Below, piece after piece: positions 1-5,587 of a stretch of 8,639 nt of DNA. The position numbers were made by a program, and so were the translations under genes. Position 1 is the stretch's first letter, and each line of letters opens with the position of its first letter. Location: assembly GCA_017435185.1 (NCBI GenBank), contig JAFSFN010000069.1, positions 1-8,639 of the forward strand, given 5' to 3'. Under the pieces are notes generated by a model. The model ran no database searches. It saw nothing but the letters and a program-made list of their open reading frames with translations, and was not told where the DNA came from. The stretch comes from Clostridia bacterium (lineage in GTDB: Bacteria > Bacillota > Clostridia > Christensenellales > CAG-138).

Positions 1-2
1 GA

Positions 3-53
3 GACTATGCAAGCATCGACCTCACAATAACACTTGCGGCAAGAAACGACTGA
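3..53 (+). CDS. C-terminal end of an unidentified plus-strand gene (partial)
   Basis: The third forward frame is open from the left edge and encodes DYASIDLTITLAARND before a TGA at 51-53. The peptide has an ordinary protein-like composition and the codon style of its neighbours. A strong palindromic terminator begins 20 bases after the stop, which is what one expects at a gene end. Only 16 residues are visible, too few to assign a family. The other two forward frames give a nine-residue tail (stop at 28-30) and a basic, cysteine-containing tail that runs into the terminator; both look less gene-like. This is an inference from a short fragment. Confidence 0.45.
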   Translation, partial: DYASIDLTITLAARND

Positions 54-72
54 ATTTGATTCTTACGCACAT

Positions 73-107
73 AAAAACACACGGCAGAATTTCTGCCGTG
101 TGTTTTT
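73..107. terminator. bidirectional intrinsic terminator
   Basis: A perfect inverted repeat has 17-base arms at 73-89 and 91-107 around a single central T. Its core is CACACGGCAGAA paired with TTCTGCCGTGTG, flanked by A5 on one side and T5 on the other. In either direction the RNA forms a GC-rich stem followed by a U-run. It lies between the plus-strand gene ending at 53 and the minus-strand operon ending at 225, so it most likely stops both converging transcripts. Confidence 0.85.
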
Positions 108-112
108 AATAT

Positions 113-218
113 GACTTGTTCAGTCTTTTTTGTGGGGTTCCACCCCACACCCCCGGCCGCTTTTGAAAAAGCGACGGAAACCGCTTTCCCTCAACAACTT
201 GTTCTTGAGCGAAAGCGG
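113..218. repeat. intergenic multi-hairpin repeat-like element
   Basis: This non-coding stretch contains three stem-loops in series. The first is TGTGGGGT/ACCCCACA (131-138 with 142-149, loop of 3). The second is an A/T-rich CGCTTT/AAAGCG stem (158-163 with 168-173). The third has 14-base arms at 181-194 and 205-218 with one mismatch. A short GACT/AGTC stem followed by a T-run sits at 113-131. Stems read as GGGTGTGGGG...CCCCAC on the minus strand are, from general familiarity, common dispersed intergenic elements in Clostridia. Only one copy is present here, so the repeat status is inferred. It directly follows the stop of the thioesterase gene and could protect the 3' end of that mRNA or help terminate it. 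Confidence 0.55.
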
Positions 219-224
219 AAGCGT

Positions 225-626
225 TTATTTCCTGTAGCCGTTCATTCTTGCTGAAGCAATGAGTTTGCTTTCGTTGTGATATACATTTATTTCGAATCGG
301 CAGATATTCTTGCCTGATTTAATACATCGTGCCTCGGCTGTCAGTTTCCCTGTACAGGGTGCGGCGCTTAAATACTCGATGTTTGCGCCGAGCGTAACTG
401 TCGGCATCTGCAGCGAATTTGCCGCAATGGCAAAAGTCACATCTACAAGAGTGTATATTGCTCCGCCCATAACCGTATCGTTTGCGTTTTTATGCTTTTT
501 TTCAAGCACCAAACTGCACTTGGCATATTCAAAAGCCACATCTTCTATAACAATGCCCGTGGTTTGAGTGGCATAGGTATCTTCGGCAAAGACTTCACGC
601 GCCCATGCCAAATAATCTCTTTCCAT
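225..626 (-). CDS. PaaI-type hotdog-fold acyl-CoA thioesterase
   Basis: The product has 133 residues, the normal size for a single hotdog domain of the PaaI/4HBT thioesterase family, which hydrolyses acyl- or aryl-CoA in the cytoplasm. The sequence shows N-x-x-x-x-V-M-G-G-A-I-Y-T-L-V-D (about residues 47-62), which corresponds to the family's catalytic region on the central helix. Asp62 is the likely general base. The usual His-Gly-Gly is Met-Gly-Gly here. Later strands include TVTLGANIEYLSAA and a terminal ASARMNG segment typical of the fold. I chose the ATG at 624-626, preceded by a weak GAG five bases away and 17 bases after the deoB stop. An in-frame TTG at 657-659 would give 144 residues and overlap deoB by 16 bases. 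It is the last gene of a four-gene operon. Its substrate cannot be read from the sequence. Confidence 0.82.
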   Translation of the reverse strand: MERDYLAWAREVFAEDTYATQTTGIVIEDVAFEYAKCSLVLEKKHKNANDTVMGGAIYTLVDVTFAIAANSLQMPTVTLGANIEYLSAAPCTGKLTAEARCIKSGKNICRFEINVYHNESKLIASARMNGYRK

Positions 627-643
627 TTTTTCTCGCTTTCGTT

Positions 644-1810
644 TTATATTATCCTGCAAAGGAATGATTTTCCTGTCGCAAAAGGCAGTCCGACAATGTA
701 CTCGTGCACCGTTGAGCCTATATCGGCAAACGATTCCATGGTGCCGAGGTCTATACCGTGTCTGAAACTCTTGCAGTATGCCAGTACGGGTATATACTCC
801 CTGCTGTGGTCAGTGCTGACGGTTGTGGGGTCACAGCCGTGGTCCGCAGTTATTATGAGCAAATCCTTGTCCGAAAGTGAATTGATTATTTCGGGCAAGC
901 ACATATCGAAATGTTGAAGCGCCATGGCATAGCCTTCGGGATCATTGCGATGACCGTATATCATGTCGAAATCAACAAGATTCGTGAATATTAAAGATAC
1001 ATTTTCTTTTTCTTTAATGGCCTTTATCGTTTCTTTGATTCCTGTAACATTGTTGCGTGTATGACTGATATATGTGAGGCCTCTTTTGCAGAATATATCT
1101 TCAATCTTGCCAATGCCCATTGTCTTATAACCCTTATCGGTCAATGAATCGAGCACTGTCTGTGTCGTCGGAGGCAGAGCATAGTCTTTTCTGTTTTCTG
1201 TGCGATAATAACTGCCGCTCTCGCCAAGGAACGGGCGAGCAATAACTCTGCCCACCGTATTTTCACCGCAAAGCATTTTTCTTGCCGTTTCGCACATTTT
1301 ATACAGTTCATCAAGCGGTATAACATTTTCATGTGCCGCTATCTGAAAAACACTGTCAGCCGAAGTGTACACTATGGGCTTGCCTGTTTTTACATGTTCG
1401 TCGCCGAGTTCTTTGATTATTTCCGTACCCGAAGCAACAACATTGCCAAGTATGCCGCGCCCTGTTTTTGCAACAAATTCATCGATTATTTCCTTGGGGA
1501 AGCCGTTTGGATATGTGCGAAACGGCGGTTCCTGTATTATTCCCATCATTTCCCAGTGACCGCTCGTTGTATCCTTCGCCTTTGTTTTTTCCATGGCACG
1601 ACCATAATTGCCTCTGGCCATCTCGACATTGGGCAAGCGTGAATCTTCAATGTTGCCAAGGCCGAGTTCAAGCAGATTGCCTATCTGCATATTCTTTACA
1701 ACAGAATACAGATTGCCCAGCGTATGCGAAGAAGCATCACCAAACTGCGCCGCATCGGGCAGAGCGCCTATTCCAACACTGTCAAGCACTATTATTATTG
1801 CTCTTTTCAT
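644..1810 (-). CDS. deoB: phosphopentomutase DeoB
   Basis: The product has 388 residues, full length for bacterial phosphopentomutase (about 390-407), an alkaline-phosphatase superfamily enzyme. It interconverts ribose or deoxyribose 1-phosphate and 5-phosphate, linking nucleoside breakdown to central metabolism. The metal and catalytic residues are in place: Asp10 in VLDSVGIGALPDA, the phosphothreonine segment KDTTSGHWE (Thr81 or Thr82), Asp282 and His287 in LVDFDMIYGHRND, Asp323-His324 in ITADHG, and His335 in STDHSREYIPV. These later positions match the Bacillus cereus enzyme with a constant offset of four. The insert (cap) domain occupies roughly residues 95-220. The ATG has a good Shine-Dalgarno AGGTG overlapping the TGA of the upstream spoIIM-like gene, so translation is probably coupled. 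In Bacillus subtilis the orthologue drm also lies near spoIIM, which supports both assignments. Confidence 0.97.
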   Translation of the reverse strand: MKRAIIIVLDSVGIGALPDAAQFGDASSHTLGNLYSVVKNMQIGNLLELGLGNIEDSRLPNVEMARGNYGRAMEKTKAKDTTSGHWEMMGIIQEPPFRTYPNGFPKEIIDEFVAKTGRGILGNVVASGTEIIKELGDEHVKTGKPIVYTSADSVFQIAAHENVIPLDELYKMCETARKMLCGENTVGRVIARPFLGESGSYYRTENRKDYALPPTTQTVLDSLTDKGYKTMGIGKIEDIFCKRGLTYISHTRNNVTGIKETIKAIKEKENVSLIFTNLVDFDMIYGHRNDPEGYAMALQHFDMCLPEIINSLSDKDLLIITADHGCDPTTVSTDHSREYIPVLAYCKSFRHGIDLGTMESFADIGSTVHEYIVGLPFATGKSFLCRII

Positions 1811-1819
1811 AAAAACACC

Positions 1820-2410
1820 TCAGTATAATAATATCCTTAAAGCGAGTGGAATTACAACCCCCTCAAGTCCGATTCCTATCAATAATAGCATAATTTCGCT
1901 TCCGCCGCCATTTTTTATGGTGTCTGCGGTCATTACTGCAGGCAGTTTTTCCTTGCTTTTCACATCTAAGCAGCCTCTGATAAAGCCAAAGAACATGGCT
2001 GTCGTCGTCATCAGATTGGGTATTATGAACAAAAACGCACCGAGTATGCCCCCAACATCAAACTCATACAAAAAAGAACCTGCGGTGAATCCTGCCAAAA
2101 AACCGCAAAACAATATGGAAGCAAGCGATATCGGGAAAAGTGATTTGTGAACACACACCGCCGTTGAAAGTACATACAACAGAAAATTTACCGCCAAGGA
2201 ACGAAGCGTGCCGCCAAAGAGATTATAATTTGCACCGTTTTCCATAAGCAGTGCCGTCTTTATAAGCACAGCACCTCTGTAGGAAATGCCGCATGAAGAA
2301 AAGCCTGCCGCAATCCCGAGTATAAAGATTGCCAGTGCTGTTATAAACAATACAGGATGTTCCTTAACTTTGTCTGAAAAATGTGTGCGCCCGGACTGAA
2401 ACTGCACCAT
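1820..2410 (-). CDS. spoIIM: SpoIIM-like stage II sporulation membrane protein
   Basis: The product has 196 residues and five predicted membrane segments (about 19-38, 69-88, 92-114, 119-143 and 172-194), the architecture of SpoIIM. The segment FLAGFTAGSFLYEFDVGG followed by AFLFIIPNLMTTTAMF (about 104-140) matches the conserved GFTVGF...G...LPQN core of that family. In Bacillus SpoIIM works with SpoIID and SpoIIP in peptidoglycan remodelling during engulfment, localising the complex in the septal membrane. SpoIID and SpoIIP are not in this window. The ATG has a GAGGAG Shine-Dalgarno at 2420-2425. The stop overlaps the deoB ribosome site. Proximity to deoB mirrors the spoIIM-fur-xerD-drm order of Bacillus subtilis, here without fur and xerD. 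The family call rests on one motif, topology and synteny, so a more general DUF95 membrane protein is the alternative. Confidence 0.75.
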   Translation of the reverse strand: MVQFQSGRTHFSDKVKEHPVLFITALAIFILGIAAGFSSCGISYRGAVLIKTALLMENGANYNLFGGTLRSLAVNFLLYVLSTAVCVHKSLFPISLASILFCGFLAGFTAGSFLYEFDVGGILGAFLFIIPNLMTTTAMFFGFIRGCLDVKSKEKLPAVMTADTIKNGGGSEIMLLLIGIGLEGVVIPLALRILLY

Positions 2411-2449
2411 ATACCATCACTCCTCATAATAATATATGGCTTGTTTGCT

Positions 2450-3211
2450 TCATCTATGAGCCAAGCTCTCAATCACTCTTTCCGTTATCATGGATATAAG
2501 CTCTTTATTCGTGGGTCTTCCCCTGCTCGAACTTACGGTATATCCAAAAAGCGCATACTGCCCCTCCATACTTCCGTTTATCCATGCGCTGTCTATGGCT
2601 GTTCTTATATTCCTGTCAACATTTTTCCATTCGGTATTGAACTCTTGAGCAACACGCATACACAATTCCTTGTTTGTTTTTTCCTTGCCGTAGAATTCAA
2701 CAGAATATTCAAGCAGACATTTTAAGTATCTGTAGCCCATAAGTTTTGGTGAAATGCTTATCATCCTTAAAAAACACACTATCGCATCGCACACAGCTTT
2801 ATCACGACTTTTCACCATGTCACTTGAGCTGTCGCACAAAACGCCCGAAAGTTTTTGTATGCGTCTTACAACCACAGCATTATCCACAGGTTTTATAAAT
2901 ATATATTTCACTCCCAAATTTTCAAACAGCCTCACCGTCTCGCCGCTAAGGTACGGTGTAATCACAAAAACATCAATGCCCTTACTTATTCCCTTTTCTT
3001 CAAGCGCGCACAACACTGCCGCACCGTCTTTTTCGGGCATGAGTGCATCAAGTAAAAGTATATCGGGAGCTGTGTTTTCAATGCGTCGCACTGCTTCACT
3101 GCCTCCGTAAGCAGGCAGTTGCATTTCAAAAAGACCCGTATCGGCAAAATACGAGTTGAGTGTGTCGCAGTACATCCTGTCATCATCAACTATGAGCATT
3201 GTCTTCTTCAT
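2450..3211 (-). CDS. Spo0A-family response regulator (divergent)
   Basis: The product has 253 residues with two domains. The receiver (about 1-122) keeps the acidic pocket Asp9/Asp10, the phosphorylation site Asp55 in LLLDALMPEKDG, Thr85 and Lys107 in FIKPVD, so it should be phosphorylatable. The C-terminal domain (about 139-251) is the Spo0A DNA-binding fold: MGYRYLKCLLEY, the recognition region KNVDRNIRTAIDSAW (196-210), then LFGYTVSSSRGRPTNKEL (221-238). These follow Spo0A's IKGYLYLREAI, SRVERAIRHAIEVAW and GYTVS..KPTN motifs. Length is close to Bacillus Spo0A (267). Many residues differ, including the segment after Thr85, and the gene is not next to spoIVB or recN, the usual neighbours of spo0A. 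I therefore read it as a paralogue or a strongly diverged Spo0A. It heads the operon with spoIIM. The ATG at 3211 lies just 8 bases from a -10 box; Met5 (ATG at 3197-3199) is an alternative start. Confidence 0.85.
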   Translation of the reverse strand: MKKTMLIVDDDRMYCDTLNSYFADTGLFEMQLPAYGGSEAVRRIENTAPDILLLDALMPEKDGAAVLCALEEKGISKGIDVFVITPYLSGETVRLFENLGVKYIFIKPVDNAVVVRRIQKLSGVLCDSSSDMVKSRDKAVCDAIVCFLRMISISPKLMGYRYLKCLLEYSVEFYGKEKTNKELCMRVAQEFNTEWKNVDRNIRTAIDSAWINGSMEGQYALFGYTVSSSRGRPTNKELISMITERVIESLAHR

Positions 3212-3219
3212 GTTTACAG

Positions 3220-3248
3220 ATTATAACGACTTTGCAGTGTTCTCTCAA
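3220..3248 (-). promoter_or_regulatory. SigA-type promoter of the Spo0A-like/spoIIM/deoB operon
   Basis: Read on the minus strand, TTGAGA (3248-3243) and a perfect TATAAT (3225-3220) are separated by exactly 17 bases. Only eight bases (CTGTAAAC) separate the -10 box from the ATG at 3211. The start site would fall at about 3213-3215, leaving a 5' untranslated region of only a few bases. No Spo0A box (TGNCGAA) is visible here. Confidence 0.75.
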
Positions 3249-3281
3249 CAAATGTGGGCAAATACGACTGAAAAACAATTA

Positions 3282-3311
3282 TTGCGACACTCTCCGCACA
3301 AGCGTTATAAT
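3282..3311 (+). promoter_or_regulatory. SigA-type promoter of the ybaK-like gene
   Basis: TTGCGA (3282-3287) and a perfect TATAAT (3306-3311) are spaced by 18 bases. Transcription would begin near 3318, giving a leader of about 25 bases that includes the AAGGGG ribosome site just upstream of the ATG at 3343. It is divergent from, and about 35 bases away from, the minus-strand operon promoter. Confidence 0.65.
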
Positions 3312-3342
3312 GAATCCTGCATAATCTTTAAGGGGTAGAATT

Positions 3343-3819
3343 ATGGCAATAGATAAAGTAAAAGAATATTTCAAGCAGTTTGGCATTGAAAAATGCATCA
3401 AAGAATTCGATGTTTCAAGCGCAACGGTGGAACTTGCAGCGGCGGCACTTAACTGTGAAGAAAAACGAATAGCCAAAACACTTTCATTCTCTCTTGATGA
3501 AAAGACTATATTGATAGTCACGGCAGGCGATGTGAAGATAGACAATTCAAAATACAGAGCGCTGTTCGGCAAAAAAGCAAAAATGCTTTCATTTGATGAG
3601 GTCGAACCGCTTGTCGGCCACGCAGTCGGCGGCGTGTGTCCATTTGCCGTAAATGGAGGGGTCGAAGTTTTTCTTGATGAATCACTCAAACGCTTTGACA
3701 CCGTATTTCCTGCCTGCGGAAGCGGCAACAGCGCAATCGAGCTTTCATGTGATGAGCTGGAAAAATACTGTTCAAACTTTGTCGGCTGGATAGATGTCTG
3801 CCGTCCCAAAGAGGCTTGA
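3343..3819 (+). CDS. YbaK/EbsC-type aminoacyl-tRNA deacylase
   Basis: The product has 158 residues, the usual size for free-standing YbaK/ProX-superfamily proteins. These hydrolyse mischarged tRNAs (for example Cys- or Ala-tRNAPro) in trans. Visible family signatures are the conserved lysine in RIAKTLSF (Lys45), the strand TILIVTAGD (55-63), the central V-G-H-A-V-G-G-V-C-P-F segment (91-101), and ACGSGNSAIELS (124-135). The ATG is preceded by AAGGGG seven bases upstream. It sits alone between a divergent regulator operon and the thi operon. Its stop codon TGA is part of the -35 hexamer of the next promoter, so the two units are tightly packed but separately promoted. The exact tRNA substrate (YbaK, YeaK or ProX-like) cannot be decided from the sequence. 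Confidence 0.9.
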   Translation: MAIDKVKEYFKQFGIEKCIKEFDVSSATVELAAAALNCEEKRIAKTLSFSLDEKTILIVTAGDVKIDNSKYRALFGKKAKMLSFDEVEPLVGHAVGGVCPFAVNGGVEVFLDESLKRFDTVFPACGSGNSAIELSCDELEKYCSNFVGWIDVCRPKEA

Positions 3820-3844
3820 CAAAATAACAAATAAAAGCTAAAAT
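3816..3844 (+). promoter_or_regulatory. SigA-type promoter of the thiSFGH-tenI operon
   Basis: A perfect TTGACA (3816-3821) and TAAAAT (3839-3844) are separated by exactly 17 bases in an A-rich spacer. This is the best -35 box in the window. The TGA inside the -35 hexamer is the stop codon of the preceding gene. Transcription would start near 3851, about 100 bases upstream of thiS. A strong terminator hairpin intervenes, so expression should depend on readthrough. Confidence 0.8.
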
Positions 3845-3850
3845 AGTTTT

Positions 3851-3923
3851 TAGAGTACGAACTTAAAAAGTCGTGCGAAGGGGTACACCACCGCGGGTGT
3901 ATGTTTTCGCATGACTTTTTTTG
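3851..3923 (+). promoter_or_regulatory. thiS leader: candidate attenuator with intrinsic terminator
   Basis: The leader ends in a terminator whose 15-bp stem pairs 3865-3879 (AAAAAGTCGTGCGAA) with 3906-3920 (TTCGCATGACTTTTT), one pair being G-U. The T-run extends to 3922. On top of it a 6-bp stem, TACACC (3884-3889) with GGTGTA (3896-3901), displays the six-base loop ACCGCG. A competing upstream hairpin is possible: 3855-3860 (GTACGA) with 3871-3876 (TCGTGC), a bulged A at 3861, and CTT (3862-3864) with AAG (3868-3870). It uses the same bases as the 5' arm of the terminator, so the two are mutually exclusive, as in an antiterminator/terminator switch. The element lies between the promoter and thiS with no second promoter after it. 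It lacks the TPP aptamer consensus. The ligand or factor, if any, is unknown. Confidence 0.7.
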
Positions 3924-3953
3924 TTTCCCTATCAAAAAAGGCAGGAGAAAAAC

Positions 3954-4148
3954 ATGGTCATAATAAACGGCAGAGAAACAACAACACCTCAAAACAGCAT
4001 GTCCGAATATCTTAGCGAGCAAGGATATTTCTTTTCCCGTATAGCCGTAGAAAAAAACGGCGAGATAGTGAAAAAAAGCCAATACGACACAGTGTATTTT
4101 CAAGACGGCGACATAGTTGAGATAGTAAGTTTTGTGGGAGGCGGCTGA
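3954..4148 (+). CDS. thiS: ThiS, sulfur carrier protein
   Basis: The product is a 64-residue ubiquitin-like protein ending in FVGGG, the C-terminal Gly-Gly that is adenylated by ThiF and converted to the thiocarboxylate donating sulfur to the thiazole. The VIINGRET start and the D-x-V-x-x-x-D-G-D-I-V-E-I-V-S-F-V-G-G-G tail are typical of the family. The ATG at 3954 has an AGGAG ribosome site at 3943-3947. A longer reading from a TTG at 3921 would start inside the terminator T-run and is rejected. thiF follows after a single base. The GGGAGG that encodes part of the Gly tail also serves as the thiF Shine-Dalgarno. Confidence 0.95.
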   Translation: MVIINGRETTTPQNSMSEYLSEQGYFFSRIAVEKNGEIVKKSQYDTVYFQDGDIVEIVSFVGGG

Positions 4149-4149
4149 T

Positions 4150-4785
4150 ATGACAGTATCAAAAGAACAAATGCTTGATTCACTTTCATTGCGTTGCGGC
4201 AAAGAAACAGCGCACAAACTTGTCTCCGCGCGCATTGCCGTGTGCGGACTTGGTGGGCTTGGCTCAAACATTGCAACAGCATTATGCCGAGCAGGCGTCG
4301 GCAATCTGCACATTATAGATTTTGACAAAGTTGACATTTCAAACATAAACCGTCAGCAATACAGCATAAGTCAGATAGGCATGTACAAGACGGACGCAAT
4401 GGCCATGAATTTGTACGAAATATCCCCATTTTGCCATGTAAGAGCCGATACCGTCCGCCTTGATGAAATTAACATCCCTAAGTTTCTTTCAGATGACGAC
4501 ATAATCATCGAAGCGTTGGATGATGCAAGCGCCAAGGCGCTTTTGGTAAACACAATACTTGAGAAATTCCCTTTCAAAAAGCTGATAGCCGCTTCAGGCA
4601 TGGCAGGGCTTGGCTCGGCTAATGACATAATCACACGCAGGGTAACTTCTTCGCTCTATATATGCGGTGACGCAAAAAACGAAGTCTCTCCCTCATCACC
4701 GCTTTATGCAAGCAGGGTCATGCTATGTGCGGCACACCAGGCGCACATGGCACTGCGCATAATCTGCGGCGAAACACAACCTTAA
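4150..4785 (+). CDS. thiF: ThiF family-2, ThiS adenylyltransferase
   Basis: The product has 211 residues, the short clostridial-type ThiF related to MoeB and E1 enzymes. It activates the ThiS C-terminus with ATP. The nucleotide-binding loop is GLGGLGSN (33-40), followed by the metal/ATP segment DFDKVDISNINRQQY (57-71) and EALDDASAK (121-129). The C-terminal CAAHQAHMALRII is typical of this subgroup. The paired CxxC zinc motifs of MoeB-type enzymes are absent, as expected for the short form. I chose the ATG at 4150, one base after the thiS stop and eight bases from GGGAGG. An in-frame TTG at 4132 is less likely. No sulfurtransferase gene lies in the window, so the sulfur donor must be encoded elsewhere. 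Confidence 0.93.
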   Translation: MTVSKEQMLDSLSLRCGKETAHKLVSARIAVCGLGGLGSNIATALCRAGVGNLHIIDFDKVDISNINRQQYSISQIGMYKTDAMAMNLYEISPFCHVRADTVRLDEINIPKFLSDDDIIIEALDDASAKALLVNTILEKFPFKKLIAASGMAGLGSANDIITRRVTSSLYICGDAKNEVSPSSPLYASRVMLCAAHQAHMALRIICGETQP

Positions 4786-4806
4786 AAAACGAAAAGAGGT
4801 ATACAC

Positions 4807-5577
4807 ATGAACAGCGATAAACTCATAATAGGCGGACATGAATTCACATCACGCTTCATTCTCGGTTCGGGCAAATATTCACTCAGCCTTATCGAAGCGG
4901 CAGTACATGATGCAGGTGCGCAAATGATAACGCTTGCACTCAGGCGCACAAACACTGCCGAAAAAGAAAACATACTCGACTACATTCCCAAAGGCGTCAC
5001 ACTCATTCCCAACACATCAGGAGCGAGAAACGCACAGGAAGCCGTAAGGATAGCCAAACTTTCAAGAGAGATAGGCTGCGGCGATTTTGTGAAGATAGAA
5101 ATAATGCGTGATTCAAAATATCTGCTTCCCGACAATGCCGAAACAGTTCGAGCTACCGAAGCACTTGCCAAAGAGGGGTTCATAGTAATGCCATATATGT
5201 ATCCCGACTTAAATATTGCGCGCGACCTTAAAAATGCAGGCGCCGCCGCCATAATGCCTCTCGCCTCCCCCATCGGCTCAAACAAAGGGCTTGCCACAAG
5301 GGATTTCATACAGATACTCATTGACGAAATAGACCTGCCCATAATCGTTGATGCAGGTATAGGCAGACCTTCGCAGGCATGCGAAGCAATGGAGATGGGA
5401 GCGGCGGCAATAATGGCAAACACGGCGCTTGCCACATCAAACGACCTCCCCCTCATGGCATCGGCATTCAAAAGCGCAATAGAGGCAGGCAGAAAAGCAT
5501 ACCTTGCAGGGCTGGGCAGAGTTTTGAGCCGAGGTGCATCGGCATCCGATCCTTTAACAGGCTTCCTGCATGATTGA
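4807..5577 (+). CDS. thiG: ThiG, thiazole synthase
   Basis: The product has 256 residues, full length for this TIM-barrel enzyme. It condenses 1-deoxy-D-xylulose 5-phosphate, dehydroglycine and the ThiS thiocarboxylate into the thiazole phosphate. The Schiff-base lysine is Lys96 in DFVKIEIM, at the position known from the family. Phosphate-binding signatures include NTSGARNAQEAVRIA (69-83), PLASPIGSNKG and VDAGIGRPSQA, then the MGAAAIMANTALATS segment. The start is ATG at 4807 with AGAGGT six bases upstream, 21 bases after thiF. The end overlaps the ribosome-binding region of thiH. It is expected to act in a complex with ThiH in the cytoplasm. Confidence 0.97.
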   Translation: MNSDKLIIGGHEFTSRFILGSGKYSLSLIEAAVHDAGAQMITLALRRTNTAEKENILDYIPKGVTLIPNTSGARNAQEAVRIAKLSREIGCGDFVKIEIMRDSKYLLPDNAETVRATEALAKEGFIVMPYMYPDLNIARDLKNAGAAAIMPLASPIGSNKGLATRDFIQILIDEIDLPIIVDAGIGRPSQACEAMEMGAAAIMANTALATSNDLPLMASAFKSAIEAGRKAYLAGLGRVLSRGASASDPLTGFLHD

Positions 5578-5587
5578 GGAAAAACAT

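Noticed and set aside
3212..3342. Spo0A binding box (TGNCGAA) in the divergent promoter region
   Set aside because: No match on either strand was found in this interval; the TGTCGAA seen near 964 is inside deoB coding sequence and probably chance.
3878..3900. T-box riboswitch suggested by AAGGGG...ACCGCGG
   Set aside because: The ACCGCG string recalls the T-box consensus, but it sits in the terminator apical loop, and there is no room for a specifier stem between the promoter and the terminator.
3845..3953. TPP riboswitch upstream of thiS
   Set aside because: The characteristic CTGAGA and ACCTGATCTGGATAAT-like elements are absent and the leader is too short; only a terminator and a small competing hairpin are visible.
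3921..3953. N-terminal extension of ThiS from a TTG start
   Set aside because: It would start in the terminator T-run, has no ribosome site, and adds residues not found in ThiS proteins; the ATG at 3954 has AGGAG.
3279..4346. Long minus-strand open frame of 355 residues
   Set aside because: It is antisense to the ybaK-like gene, thiS and the start of thiF, has a low-complexity Ser/Phe/His-rich composition, and has no ribosome site or recognisable domain.
5570..5587. thiH start at the ATG overlapping the thiG stop
   Set aside because: No Shine-Dalgarno precedes it, whereas the ATG at 5588 has GAGGA at ideal spacing. The upstream start remains possible but less likely.
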